From a bacterium 1XD21-70 (GTDB taxonomy: Bacteria > Bacillota > Clostridia > Lachnospirales > Lachnospiraceae): a stretch of DNA of 44,349 nt. Numbering within the stretch: the first letter of the stretch is position 1; every line of letters begins with the position of its first letter. Both the position numbers and the translations under genes were made by a program. Below are positions 24,340 to 33,487 of the stretch, piece after piece. The stretch covers positions 1 to 44,349 of the forward strand of contig RAYB01000040.1 of the NCBI GenBank assembly GCA_003669055.1. The letters run 5' to 3'. The notes below the pieces were generated by a model. The model saw only the letters and a program-made list of their open reading frames with translations, searched no databases and was not told the origin of the DNA.

Positions 24340-24936
24340 CTACCTCTCCCGCCTGCCCACAATCCTGTCAACCAGCCCGAACCCCACTGCCTCCTCAGCG
24401 GAAAAATAATGGTCCCTCTCCGTGGCTTCCTCGATTTCCTCCACAGTCCTTCCTGTGTTTCCTGCCAATATCCGGTTCAGCCTTTTTTTGCTCTGCTGGA
24501 TATGGTCTGACTGAATCCGGATATCCGTTGCCTGCCCCTGGATGCCATTTCCATGAATCGCCGGCTGATGAATCATAATCTCTGCATTTGGCAGTGCCAT
24601 CCGCTTTCCCTTTGTCCCCCCTGCCAGAAGGAATGCCCCGAAACTGGCCGCTAAGCCTAGGCATATCGTGGCAACATCACACCGGATATACTGCATGGTA
24701 TCATAGATGGCAAAGCCTGCAGACACAGAACCTCCCGGACTGTTAATATAAAGCTGGATATCCTTTCCGGGATCCTGGGCTTCCAGAAAAAGCATCTGTG
24801 CAATCACCGTACCGGCTAAGCTGTCACTGACCTCCTCCCCCAAAAACACAATCCGGTCGGAAAGAAGGCGGGAATAGATATCATAACTCCTCTCTCCCCG
24901 GCCTGTCTGCTGAATCACAAAAGGTACAAAGTTCAT
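24340..24936 (-). CDS. ClpP-family serine protease paralogue
   Basis: The product is 198 residues, close to housekeeping ClpP length. The catalytic triad is visible: Ser98 in [11 protein letters not shown], His123 in [11 protein letters not shown], and Asp175 in [16 protein letters not shown] replaces the usual SMG. It would form a barrel protease that needs a Clp ATPase to feed it. The start was set at [10 protein letters not shown], whose ATG overlaps the stop of the AraC-type gene (ATGA). No clpX or tig is adjacent, so this is probably a second ClpP rather than the housekeeping copy. Confidence 0.9.
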   Translation of the reverse strand: MNFVPFVIQQTGRGERSYDIYSRLLSDRIVFLGEEVSDSLAGTVIAQMLFLEAQDPGKDIQLYINSPGGSVSAGFAIYDTMQYIRCDVATICLGLAASFGAFLLAGGTKGKRMALPNAEIMIHQPAIHGNGIQGQATDIRIQSDHIQQSKKRLNRILAGNTGRTVEEIEEATERDHYFSAEEAVGFGLVDRIVGRRER

Positions 24937-25349
24937 GCCGCCTTCCTGCCTTCCCGGCATCTTTGCCATATGGATGCCATATCTCTTCCGATGCCCATAA
25001 AAACCCTGCCATGCCCCAAGACCATCATCTTTTCCCTCCTGTATTCCTGGGGCGTACATCCATATTCAAAGCCAAAGGCTCTTGTAAATGCCTGCTGGGA
25101 GCCATACCCTGCCTCTAGGGCGATCTCAACCACCGGCTGCTTTGTAGCCACCAGCTTTGCAGCCGCCTCCTCCAGCCTCCTTCTCTTGATATATTGGTAA
25201 ATTGTTACTCCCACATCTTCTTTAAATACTCTTGCCATATAAAATTTGGAATAATTCAAATCCTTTGCTATTTTTTCCAGCGTGACCGTTTTGCCCAAAT
25301 TCTCTTCGATATAAGCAATGATTGTTCTGCTCATTGGCACATTTCCCAT
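24933..25349 (-). CDS. Short AraC-type DNA-binding protein
   Basis: The product is 138 residues. It consists of an AraC/XylS double helix-turn-helix ([35 protein letters not shown]... and [34 protein letters not shown]) plus a tail of about 30 residues. It lacks the ligand-binding domain, like MarA/SoxS. The tail has no similarity I recognise. The start at 25349 has AAAGGAG 9 bases upstream. It is translationally coupled to the ClpP-like gene. Confidence 0.88.
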   Translation of the reverse strand: MGNVPMSRTIIAYIEENLGKTVTLEKIAKDLNYSKFYMARVFKEDVGVTIYQYIKRRRLEEAAAKLVATKQPVVEIALEAGYGSQQAFTRAFGFEYGCTPQEYRREKMMVLGHGRVFMGIGRDMASIWQRCREGRKAA

Positions 25350-25577
25350 CAATGGCTGCTCCTTTCTGCTGCTTCACTATTTCCGATCCTAAAAAACAGG
25401 CATCCGCCTCCTCTTTACCTCAGCCAGTGAAATTATACCACATCCGGAAACGGCCTGTCTTAACTGAAATTGCCCTCTTCCCCCAATCCCCCACTCTCTA
25501 CAAGCCCGGCCGCCATAGCCGCGTCTGGATTTCGAGTTGAATATCATATGGAAAGGGTATGGAAAAATAAGGATTCC

Positions 25578-25898
25578 CTATGGCATCAGTACCGGTATTT
25601 CAATCTGCACAATATAGTCCTCCACCCGGTCAGCCACATTTTCATTAATCCCCATCTCATAGGAAAAACCAGTCAATTCCACCCCCTCTTTCCTGGCAAA
25701 AGCTAAAATCTCCTCATACCGGGATGGCAAGCCCTCCCAGTTTCCCTTATAAAACCCCCTCACATACCGCCCTCCAGGCTGGATATGCAGCCCATCCTTC
25801 TTTATAGGGAACGGAATCTGGCTGGCCACACCGGCAGCGGAATTGATGGCACTCGGGCTTTCTGTATTGCTTTTTACAAAATATGGGAGGCGGTATCT
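25578..25898 (-). pseudogene. GyrI-like effector-binding domain remnant
   Basis: The open frame after a stop at about 25899 encodes about 105 residues ending in GRYVRGFYKGNWEGLPSRYEEIL ... IVQIEIPV. This is the second half of a GyrI/BmrR-type ligand-binding domain. It has no ATG; a GTG at 25829 could start 83 residues. The usual MerR or AraC DNA-binding part and the first half of the GyrI fold are missing upstream. It is probably the decayed 3' end of a regulator gene. The rest of 25350-26017 shows no other gene. Confidence 0.6.
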
Positions 25899-26017
25899 TC
25901 ATTGAAACTTATCTATAAAGATTGAGATTCCAGCCTCCCTGCTGCCTCCCCCCGGCTCCAAAGCCTAATAGTACAAATAAAATACCCAATCGTCCAAACA
26001 AAAAACTCCCCCGCCTC

Positions 26018-26053
26018 TTGCCATTGTGCCCCTTCGTCAGTTATACTTATAAC
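26018..26053 (+). promoter_or_regulatory. Promoter of the nucleotidyltransferase-kinase operon with palindrome
   Basis: TTGCCA (26018-26023) and TATACT (26042-26047) are 18 bases apart. The palindrome GTTATA-CT-TATAAC (26040-26053) covers the -10 box and is a candidate operator. Confidence 0.6.
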
Positions 26054-26151
26054 GAGCAGAAGAAAGCACATTCTTTACCGCACTTTCTACAAAATCTGCC
26101 GCACACCAAACAATCCGAGCCGTACAAAACATCCAAAAAGGAGGCAATCTT

Positions 26152-27093
26152 ATGGGATATGGTAGGAAACCGGCGCTGGTAGTCATGGCCGCCGGAATGG
26201 GAAGCCGTTATGGAGGATTAAAGCAGATTGACCCGGTGGACGAACAGGGCAGCATCATCATGGACTTTTCCATTTTCGATGCCAGGGAAGCCGGGTTTGA
26301 AAAGGTCATATTTATTATCAAGAAGGCCATTGAGAAAGAATTTAAAGAAAACATCGGGCACCGCATGGAACAAAACATGGCAGTGGAATATGTATACCAG
26401 GAGTTGGACAAGCTTCCCAAAGGCTTCTTCGTGCCGGAGGGGAGGGTCAAGCCCTGGGGCACCGGGCATGCCATTTTGTGCTGCAAGGATACCATCCAGG
26501 AGCCCTTTGCTGTCATCAACGCCGATGATTACTATGGGAAGCAGGCCTTTCAGGAAATGTACCGCCAGCTGACCACCCATGAGGATCAGGAAAAATACCA
26601 GTATGCCATGGTGGGCTACCATTTGAACAATACCATGACTGACCACGGCTACGTGGCCAGAGGCGTTTGTACCACCAATGAACAGGGGAAGCTTACGGAC
26701 ATCCACGAGCGAACCCACATCGAAAAGCGGGGAGAACAAGGAGCCTACACCGAGGATGAAGGTAAGACCTGGATCACACTCCCGGGAGAGACCATTGTAT
26801 CCATGAACCTGTGGGGCTTTACCCCCAGCATCTTAGGGGAGTTAGACCGGCGCTTTGCCGCATTTTTGGAAAAATCCCTTCCTGAAAATCCTTTAAAATG
26901 CGAGTACTTCCTGCCTTTTGTGGTGGATGAGATTTTAAAGGAAGGAAAGGCAGAGGTGACTGTGCTTAAGAGCAGAGACCGGTGGTACGGCGTTACCTAT
27001 AAGGAAGATAAAGAGACCGTGGTTCAGGCTATCCGCCAGCTGAAAGAGCAGGGTCTCTATCCGGACAAATTGTGGGAGGATTGCCATGAATAA
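26152..27093 (+). CDS. Sugar-1-phosphate nucleotidyltransferase family protein
   Basis: The product is 313 residues. The nucleotide-binding start is VVMAAGMGSRYGGLKQIDPV. FAVINADDYYGKQAF resembles the metal-binding DD of NTP transferases, and VSMNLWGFTP lies in the product site. It is presumed to join a nucleotide to a sugar-1-phosphate. It overlaps the N-acetylhexosamine kinase gene by 8 bases, so HexNAc-1-phosphate is the obvious substrate, giving a UDP-sugar; that is inferred. AAAAAGGAGG precedes the ATG. Confidence 0.88.
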   Translation: MGYGRKPALVVMAAGMGSRYGGLKQIDPVDEQGSIIMDFSIFDAREAGFEKVIFIIKKAIEKEFKENIGHRMEQNMAVEYVYQELDKLPKGFFVPEGRVKPWGTGHAILCCKDTIQEPFAVINADDYYGKQAFQEMYRQLTTHEDQEKYQYAMVGYHLNNTMTDHGYVARGVCTTNEQGKLTDIHERTHIEKRGEQGAYTEDEGKTWITLPGETIVSMNLWGFTPSILGELDRRFAAFLEKSLPENPLKCEYFLPFVVDEILKEGKAEVTVLKSRDRWYGVTYKEDKETVVQAIRQLKEQGLYPDKLWEDCHE

Positions 27094-28201
27094 CAGCACA
27101 AACCGAAAACTGGAAGCCGCCAATGCCTTTGCCGTAAAAGGGCAGGTAAAAAGCTGTGAGCCCTACGGAAGCGGCCATATCAACCATACCTTCCGCCTTC
27201 TCTGTGAGGAGGACGGGCAGGAAAGTGCCTATATCCTGCAGCAGATGAACCAGGAGGTCTTTAAGGATATCAAAGGGCTGATGAAAAATGTAAAGGGAGT
27301 GACCTCTTTCCTCCGCCGCCAGATCATAGAAAACCAGGGGGATCCAGACCGCGAAACCCTGAACCTGGTACCCACAAAGGACGGGAAGGATTATTATCAG
27401 GACAGCCAGGGGTATTTCTGGAGAGCCTATCTCTTCATCTCCCAGGCCACCTGTTATAACCTGGTGGAAAAGCCGGAGGACTTTTACCAGAGCGGAAAGG
27501 CCTTCGGGCGGTTCCAGTGCCTTCTGGCTGACTTTCCTGCTGATGAACTGACGGAAACCATCCCCAACTTCCACAACACCCCCTCCCGCTTCGCGGACTT
27601 TCAGAGGGCTGTGGAGGCAGATGTGATGGGGCGTGCCAGCAAAGTGCAGGAGGAAATCCGTTTTATCCGGGAACGGGAAAAGGAAATGGGATTAGCCCTC
27701 AGCCTTCAAAGCCAGGGCAGGCTCCCTCTTCGGGTAAGCCACAATGACACCAAGCTTAACAACATCATGATCGATGATGCCACCGGCCAGGCTCTGTGCA
27801 TCATTGACTTAGACACCATCATGCCGGGATTCTCCATTTTTGATTACGGGGATTCCATCCGCTTCGGCGCCAATACGGCGGAGGAGGATGAAAGAGACCT
27901 GTCCAAGGTGTCCCTGTCCCTTCCTCTTTTTGAGATCTATACCAGGGGATTTTTGGAGGGCTGTGAGGGCCGTCTGACAGACACGGAGATCGAAATGCTT
28001 CCCTACGGGGCCAAGATGATGACCCTGGAATGCGGGATGCGGTTTTTGGCTGATTATCTGGCAGGGGATGTGTATTTCCATGTGAGCCGGGACGGGCACA
28101 ACCTGGATCGCTGCCGCACCCAGCTGGCCCTGGTTGCTGACATGGAAAGGAAATGGGAAGAAATGAAGCAGATTGTGAAAAAGTATCAGATGCAGGTGTA
28201 A
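27086..28201 (+). CDS. nahK: N-acetylhexosamine 1-kinase-like phosphotransferase
   Basis: The product is 371 residues of the aminoglycoside-phosphotransferase fold. N-terminal PYGSGHINHTF is the nucleotide loop, VSHNDTKLNNIMID is the catalytic loop (Asp in HNDTKLNN), and IIDLDTIMPGFSIFDYGDSIR binds metal. The layout and length match bifidobacterial NahK/LnpB, which phosphorylates GlcNAc and GalNAc at C1. It would capture the HexNAc released by the GH112 phosphorylase encoded 1.2 kb downstream. GGGAGGATTGCC precedes the ATG, and it is coupled to the nucleotidyltransferase gene. Confidence 0.85.
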   Translation: MNNSTNRKLEAANAFAVKGQVKSCEPYGSGHINHTFRLLCEEDGQESAYILQQMNQEVFKDIKGLMKNVKGVTSFLRRQIIENQGDPDRETLNLVPTKDGKDYYQDSQGYFWRAYLFISQATCYNLVEKPEDFYQSGKAFGRFQCLLADFPADELTETIPNFHNTPSRFADFQRAVEADVMGRASKVQEEIRFIREREKEMGLALSLQSQGRLPLRVSHNDTKLNNIMIDDATGQALCIIDLDTIMPGFSIFDYGDSIRFGANTAEEDERDLSKVSLSLPLFEIYTRGFLEGCEGRLTDTEIEMLPYGAKMMTLECGMRFLADYLAGDVYFHVSRDGHNLDRCRTQLALVADMERKWEEMKQIVKKYQMQV

Positions 28202-28213
28202 TTTCTCCCAAGG

Positions 28214-28263
28214 GCAGAAACCTTTGTGCCGGGCCTCTTCAGTCCCCGCACAAGGGTTTCTGC
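28214..28263. terminator. Convergent hairpin terminator after nahK
   Basis: GCAGAAACC-TTGTGC-GG pairs with CC-GCACAA-GGTTTCTGC around a loop of about 10 bases, between convergent genes. There is no long T-run, so it may be a strong pause or processing structure. Confidence 0.6.
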
Positions 28264-28269
28264 TCCCCC

Positions 28270-29190
28270 TTATTCCCCTTTCTGCACCGGATGTTTTTCC
28301 GAGAGCAGGCGGATGGAGGAGGCATACTCCGAGGGGTTCATGTGGGTGATCTTCTTAAACTGCCTGGAAAAATAGTGGATGGAGGTATAGCCCAGCCGGT
28401 CGGAGATCTGGGTAAAATTCAGCTGGTTGCTGCGAATCAGTTCCTTGGCTGTGTCGATTTTCATCAGGGTGAAAAATTCCATCACCCCGCAGCCGTGCAG
28501 TTCCTGAAACAGTTTTTGCAGCCGGGAGCGGCTGATCAGGGTGTTTTTGCAAATATTTTCAATGGTCAGCTGCTCATTGATGTGCTCCTCCATGTAACGG
28601 ATAATCCGGTTATAGGTCTCATTAGGGCGTCCCAGGCGGGGATGTCTGGGGTTCGGGGCAGGAACCGGCAGGGGGTTGGCAAAATAGCGGCGGTACAGAT
28701 GGATGAGCAGTTCCTCCAAATAATTGCGGATCAGCTGCTCCGCCCCAAAACCGGGAGCATCTGTATTGCGCATCAGTTCCTCCTGGTAAGGGTCGTCTAA
28801 GCGTCCTACAAATGCCTGGCGGGCTTCGATGATAATCTGAGCCAGCAGGGCGCTTTCCGTCTCCTGGACAGTCAGAATCTGTCCCCGGAAGGCATCCATA
28901 TAGGGAGAATGGCACTCAAAAGCAACCACCACCAGGCTGGGGGCGCTGCGCCCGTTGGTGATTACATTGTGAAATTCATTGGGCTGATGGAAAATGATGC
29001 TGCCTCTTTTTAAAGTGTGGCGCTCCTCTCCTGCCACTGCGTCTATCTCTCCCTTGTCCACGCACAAAAGTTCCCAGAAGTCGTGGCTTTCACCGGGAAA
29101 GGAAAAATCGCTCATGTAGTCAAAATAGTGGATAGAGATAATGCTGCGGACAGAGAGTGTCGTCCGCAGGCAGGTGTTTTTGTATGCCAT
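28270..29190 (-). CDS. AraC-family regulator with cupin sensor domain (sugar island)
   Basis: The product is 306 residues. The N-terminal cupin half has DFWELLCVDKGEIDAVAGEERHTLKRGSIIFHQPNEFH. The C-terminal AraC domain starts near residue 205 (YMEEHINEQLTIENICKNTLISRSRLQKLFQEL and LNFTQISDRLGYTSIHYFSRQFKKITHMNPSEY). It probably senses a sugar and activates the flanking phosphorylase and transporter genes. AAGGAGCC precedes the ATG. It is divergent from the GH112 gene. Confidence 0.92.
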   Translation of the reverse strand: MAYKNTCLRTTLSVRSIISIHYFDYMSDFSFPGESHDFWELLCVDKGEIDAVAGEERHTLKRGSIIFHQPNEFHNVITNGRSAPSLVVVAFECHSPYMDAFRGQILTVQETESALLAQIIIEARQAFVGRLDDPYQEELMRNTDAPGFGAEQLIRNYLEELLIHLYRRYFANPLPVPAPNPRHPRLGRPNETYNRIIRYMEEHINEQLTIENICKNTLISRSRLQKLFQELHGCGVMEFFTLMKIDTAKELIRSNQLNFTQISDRLGYTSIHYFSRQFKKITHMNPSEYASSIRLLSEKHPVQKGE

Positions 29191-29287
29191 GGGAAGGCTC
29201 CTTCCTGCTTAATCTTCCGCTTTAACGGACAGGCGGAAAAAGACTGGTTCCCTGCCCGCACAGGCGCCATAGTTGCGTTTTGTATCT

Positions 29288-29316
29288 ATTATACATGATT
29301 TTGAGGGGATTGTCAT
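29288..29316 (-). promoter_or_regulatory. Promoter of the island AraC gene
   Basis: On the minus strand ATGACA and TATAAT are 17 bases apart, about 95 bases before the AraC start codon. On the plus strand the same region has TATACA with no good -35, so the GH112 promoter is likely activator-dependent. Confidence 0.6.
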
Positions 29317-29407
29317 TCAGATTTATGGAGGGAGAAACCTTTGCCGGCAAAGGAGGGGATTGGTTTCCTGCCCGCAAAAAACAGATCAGATTGAGGAGGA
29401 TGAAAAA

Positions 29408-31576
29408 ATGGCACATACAAAGGGAAGGGTGACGCTTCCCAGTGAGGCAAATTTCCTGGAAGAGACCAGAACGATGATGGAGCGCTGGGGGGCGGACGCC
29501 CTGCGGGACAGTGACGGCACCAAGCTGCCGGAGGAGATCAAGGCACTGGATGCAACGATTTACACCACCTATTTTGTCGCCAGGGGGCACAATGAATTTG
29601 CCAGGGAACATAAGGAGGAATGCCAGCAGCTCTATCTCATGAGCCGCCGGGTGACAGCGGTGGGGGAAACGGTGGAGATCCCTTTTATGGAAGGGTATTT
29701 TGACCAGCAGGTAGTGCCGGATTATATCCATGACCAGAAGCGCTGGTGGGAGGTGATTGACCGGACGTCCGGGGAGATAGTGGCACCAAAAAACTGGGAG
29801 GTGAACCAAAAGCAGCATGTGGTTATCGTCAAAAATGCCTTGCCTTTCCATGAATATACGGTGTCCTTTTTGGTATACGCCATCTGGGATCCCACCCAGA
29901 TGTACAATCACATTACCAATAACTGGGGGGACAAACCCCATGAGATTCCTTTTGACGTGCGCCATCCGGCCTCGGGACAGTTTGCAAAAGAGTACCTGAT
30001 CCGTTGGCTGAAGGACAATCCCCGGACAGACGTGGTTCGTTTTACCACCTTTTTCTACCATTTCACCCTGGTGTTCAATGACTGCTCCAAAGAAAAATTC
30101 GTGGACTGGTTTGGCTATGGCGCCACGGTCTCTGTAAAGGCTCTGGAGGAATTTGAGCAGGAGTACGGCTACCGGTTAAGGCCGGAAGATATTGTGGACA
30201 ATGGCTATTACAATTCCACCTTCCGGGTTCCCACAAAACAGTATCGGGATTACATGGACTTTATCCAGCGTTTTGTGGCGAGAAAGGCCGGGGAACTGGT
30301 GAAACTGGTTCATGAGGCCGGCCGGGAGGCTATGATGTTTTTGGGGGACAACTGGATTGGCACCGAGCCTTATGGGAAATATTTCCCTGAGATCGGCCTG
30401 GATGCAGTGGTGGGCAGCGTGGGGGGCGGAGCCACGTTGCGGCTGATCTCTGACATTCCCGGGGTAAAATATACGGAAGGCCGGTTTCTGCCTTACTTTT
30501 TCCCGGATACCTTCCATGAGGGCAATGACCCTTGTGTGGAGGCAAAGGAAAACTGGCTGGGTGCCCGCAGGGCGCTGATGCGCAAGCCGGTTGACCGGAT
30601 TGGCTATGGCGGATATTTAAGCCTGGCTTATCGGTTCCCGGCATTTGTGGATTACATTGAGCAGGTGACAGACGAATTCCGGGAGATTATTGACAATATG
30701 AACGGCAGCAGGCCCTACTGCGGGCTGAAAGTGGCTGTATTAAACTGCTGGGGGCAGCTTCGGGCCTGGCAGGCATTTATGGTGGCTCATGCCCTCTGGT
30801 ATAAGCAGACCTATTCCTATTTCGGGGTGCTGGAGGCTTTGAGCGGCATGGGGGTGGATGTCATGTTCTTAAGCTTTGATGATATCCGGGAAAAAGGGAT
30901 TCCCGGGGATGTGGATGTGATCATCAATGCCGGGGCTGCGGGCACCGCCTTCTCTGGCGGCAAGGAGTGGCTTAATGAGCGGATTGTGACTGCGCTCCGC
31001 CGGTTTGTCTGGGAGGGCGGCGGCTTTGTGGGAATCGGTGAACCCTCGGCGGTTCTCTTTGGCGGGCGGTTTTTCCAGCTGGCAGACGTGCTGGGGGTGG
31101 ATGAGGAGCTGGGCTTCAGCCTTTCCACAGATAAATATTTTATCACGGAGCAGGAGAAGCATTTTTTGAAGGAGGATAGAAAAGAAACGTTTGACTTTGG
31201 CGAGGGGATGAAAAATGTCTATGCCCTCTCGGAGGATACGGAGATTGTGGAGTATTCGGACGGGGAGGTTCATCTCAGCGCCCATCCTTACGGGAAGGGA
31301 CGGGGAATCTACCTGGCCGGACTGCCCTACAGCTATGAAAATACAAGGCTTTTGATGCGCTGCCTTTATTACAGTGCAAAAAAGGAAGGGGAAATGAAAC
31401 GCTGGTTTGCCGACAATCCCCTGTGTGAGGTGCATGCGTACCCCCTGACCGGGAAGTTTGCCATCATCAATAACTCCCAAGAGCCCCAGAATACCCTGGT
31501 TTATGACGGGGAGGGGAGGGCTTGCCGGATGTCCCTAAAAGGGTGCGGGATTGTTTGGGATACCATTTCATGCTAA
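29408..31576 (+). CDS. lnpA: GH112 1,3-beta-galactosyl-N-acetylhexosamine phosphorylase
   Basis: The product is 722 residues. It has the GH112 barrel with LGDNWIGTEPYGKYF; Asp314 corresponds to the general acid Asp313 of the Bifidobacterium longum enzyme. A glutamine-amidotransferase-like fold follows (VDVIINAGAAGTAFSGG), then a C-terminal beta domain. The family cleaves galacto-N-biose or lacto-N-biose with phosphate to Gal-1-P and free HexNAc. Some clostridial members prefer galactosyl-rhamnose, so substrate choice needs testing. GAGGAGGA precedes the ATG; the 45-residue upstream reading is dropped. No signal peptide is visible, so it acts in the cytoplasm on imported disaccharide. Confidence 0.95.
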   Translation: MAHTKGRVTLPSEANFLEETRTMMERWGADALRDSDGTKLPEEIKALDATIYTTYFVARGHNEFAREHKEECQQLYLMSRRVTAVGETVEIPFMEGYFDQQVVPDYIHDQKRWWEVIDRTSGEIVAPKNWEVNQKQHVVIVKNALPFHEYTVSFLVYAIWDPTQMYNHITNNWGDKPHEIPFDVRHPASGQFAKEYLIRWLKDNPRTDVVRFTTFFYHFTLVFNDCSKEKFVDWFGYGATVSVKALEEFEQEYGYRLRPEDIVDNGYYNSTFRVPTKQYRDYMDFIQRFVARKAGELVKLVHEAGREAMMFLGDNWIGTEPYGKYFPEIGLDAVVGSVGGGATLRLISDIPGVKYTEGRFLPYFFPDTFHEGNDPCVEAKENWLGARRALMRKPVDRIGYGGYLSLAYRFPAFVDYIEQVTDEFREIIDNMNGSRPYCGLKVAVLNCWGQLRAWQAFMVAHALWYKQTYSYFGVLEALSGMGVDVMFLSFDDIREKGIPGDVDVIINAGAAGTAFSGGKEWLNERIVTALRRFVWEGGGFVGIGEPSAVLFGGRFFQLADVLGVDEELGFSLSTDKYFITEQEKHFLKEDRKETFDFGEGMKNVYALSEDTEIVEYSDGEVHLSAHPYGKGRGIYLAGLPYSYENTRLLMRCLYYSAKKEGEMKRWFADNPLCEVHAYPLTGKFAIINNSQEPQNTLVYDGEGRACRMSLKGCGIVWDTISC

Positions 31577-31904
31577 CCGTAAAGAGGAACCACAAAATCA
31601 GGGGATCCGTCTATCCACGGCGGGCAGCACAGGCCTTCCCCAATGCCTGTCAGGCATGCAGCATCCCCGAAAGTTAGTAAAAATTAAAGAACCCCCAATG
31701 AATCCTGCCAGAACTGTTGTCAATATTAATTACAGTATTCTGTGATAGCGCGGTTCCTCTATGCATTTTTACCACAAAAAGCTTAATATGCAAATATAAG
31801 GGGCGATTGTGCAAATATTTTCCTGTGCAGTTTTACTATACTAATTTTATGGGAACGCAAGTAAATGCAAGGAAATTGCACAAAAAAAGAGGAGGACATT
31901 TTTT
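31577..31904 (+). promoter_or_regulatory. Importer promoter region with AraC-type half-sites
   Basis: There is no gene in this 328-base gap. TGCAAATAT occurs at 31789-31797 and again at 31810-31818, exactly 21 bases apart and in the same orientation. The extended match is 11 of 13. TATACT (31837-31842) is a good -10, and the expected -35 position (31814-31819) is covered by the second repeat with no consensus there. This is the classic arrangement of a promoter activated by an AraC-type protein. Confidence 0.65.
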
Positions 31905-33236
31905 ATGAAGAAAAAAATTACGGCACTGGTTCTTACGTCTGCTATGGCTGTCTCGCTGGCTGCGTGCGGCGGGGGAGGCGGACAGACTTCGGATGCACCG
32001 GCTGCACCGGCCGGGGATGCCACCACGGCGGCTGAGGCTGCTGGCGGCGAACAGCAGGATGCCGCTGCACCGGCCGGGGACGGCCTGGTATACTGGTCTA
32101 TGTGGGAGGCCACTGAGCCTCAGGGGCAGGCCATCCAGGCAGCGGTTGACCAGTTTACGGCGGACACCGGCGTCAGCGTAGATTTGCAGTTTAAGGGCCG
32201 TACCGGTATCCGTGAGGGATTGCAGCCGGCTCTGGATGCAGGAACCAACATTGATTTGTTTGACGAGGATATTGACCGGGTGAATACTACCTGGGGTCAG
32301 TATCTGATGGATCTGGAGGAACTGGCAAAGGCTGCTGATTACGAGGCCAGCGCCAACGCCGGGCTGATGGCAGCCTGCCGCGAAGTGGGCGGGGGCACTT
32401 TGAAGTCCATCCCTTACCAGCCCAACGTGTTTGCCTTTTTCTACAACCAGGCAATCTTTGACGAGGCAGGTGTTACTGCGGTTCCCACCACCTGGGCAGA
32501 ACTGGATGCGGCCTGTGCCAAGATCAAGGAAGCCGGGTATACCCCGATCACCTGTGACGATGCCTACATCACCTGTATGTTTGGCTATCATATGTCCCGC
32601 TTAGTGGGCGAACCCAAGACCGAGGAGATCGTAAAGGGCGGCCAGTGGGATGACGCGTCTGTCATGGCTACCGCAGAGGCTTATGCGGATTTTGCCAGCA
32701 AGGGTTATTTCTCTGAAACCATCGCTTCCAACGTATGGCCGGCCGGACAGAACCAGGAACTGGCTATGGGAACTGCTGCCATGTACTTAAACGGCTCCTG
32801 GCTGCCCAATGAGGTAAAAGACATGGCGGGCGACGATTTTAAGTGGGGCTGCTTCAGCTATCCGGCACTGGAGGGCGGAACCGACGGCGTGGATGCTGCC
32901 AACTACGGCGCACAGGTACTGGCCATCAACAAGGATTCCCAGCATGCAGAGGATGCATTTAAGCTGATCTGCTATATCACCCAGGGCGAATTTGACAAGA
33001 TGCTGTCCGAATTGTCCATCGGCATCCCGGCGGATTCCAACAACACCGAGTGGCCGGCACTGATCTCCTGCGTGAAGCCGGTCATGGACAGCATGAATAC
33101 CCGTTATCCGTGGGCAGCAGGCGCTGAGGCCAATGCGGATATGACACCGATCATCAAAGAGAATTTCTTAAAGCTTTGCGGAGGCAGCATTGATGCCCAG
33201 GGCTTTGTAGATGCCTTGAAGAAAGCAGGGAACTAA
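31905..33236 (+). CDS. Sugar-binding lipoprotein of ABC importer
   Basis: The product is 443 residues with a lipoprotein signal (SLAAC, Cys21) and an Ala/Gly/Asp-rich linker of about 40 residues. The family-1 extracellular solute-binding fold follows (VYWSMWEATEPQGQAIQAAVDQF, IPYQPNVFAFFYNQAIFDEAGV, AAMYLNGSWLPNE). It captures an oligosaccharide at the cell surface. Its place after the GH112 gene suggests galacto-N-biose or lacto-N-biose, as in bifidobacteria. GAGGAGG precedes the ATG. Confidence 0.93.
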   Translation: MKKKITALVLTSAMAVSLAACGGGGGQTSDAPAAPAGDATTAAEAAGGEQQDAAAPAGDGLVYWSMWEATEPQGQAIQAAVDQFTADTGVSVDLQFKGRTGIREGLQPALDAGTNIDLFDEDIDRVNTTWGQYLMDLEELAKAADYEASANAGLMAACREVGGGTLKSIPYQPNVFAFFYNQAIFDEAGVTAVPTTWAELDAACAKIKEAGYTPITCDDAYITCMFGYHMSRLVGEPKTEEIVKGGQWDDASVMATAEAYADFASKGYFSETIASNVWPAGQNQELAMGTAAMYLNGSWLPNEVKDMAGDDFKWGCFSYPALEGGTDGVDAANYGAQVLAINKDSQHAEDAFKLICYITQGEFDKMLSELSIGIPADSNNTEWPALISCVKPVMDSMNTRYPWAAGAEANADMTPIIKENFLKLCGGSIDAQGFVDALKKAGN

Positions 33237-33314
33237 TATCTTAAAAAAAGTGGCAGGAATGAATCCAATGCCATTGATTTAGCCCAGCCATATTCAGCCT
33301 TGAAGGAAGAAGTG

Positions 33315-33399
33315 GGACGGCGAACAGTCAGTCGGGATCTTTTAACTTAGAGGTTCTTAATCCTGAAACGGGGATATCCCGGCTGACTGCCCGCCGTCC
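33315..33399 (+). other. Large intercistronic hairpin between binding protein and permeases
   Basis: Three consecutive paired blocks, GGACGGCG/CGCCGTCC, CAGTCAG/CTGACTG and CGGGAT/ATCCCG, enclose a 37-base loop. TGTCCTTTTCTT follows. The structure would let the binding-protein mRNA accumulate over the permease mRNA by partial termination or 3'-end protection. Confidence 0.75.
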
Positions 33400-33487
33400 T
33401 GTCCTTTTCTTCAAGACGTACCCTTTGGCATTTAGCTGCTGCTATTTTATCGTTTGTCCTTATTTTATCATGAAAGGGGGAACCGGG

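Noticed and set aside
31577-31904. Riboswitch or small RNA in the gap before the sugar-binding gene
   Set aside because: No known aptamer signature was found; the direct repeats and -10 box explain the region as a promoter.
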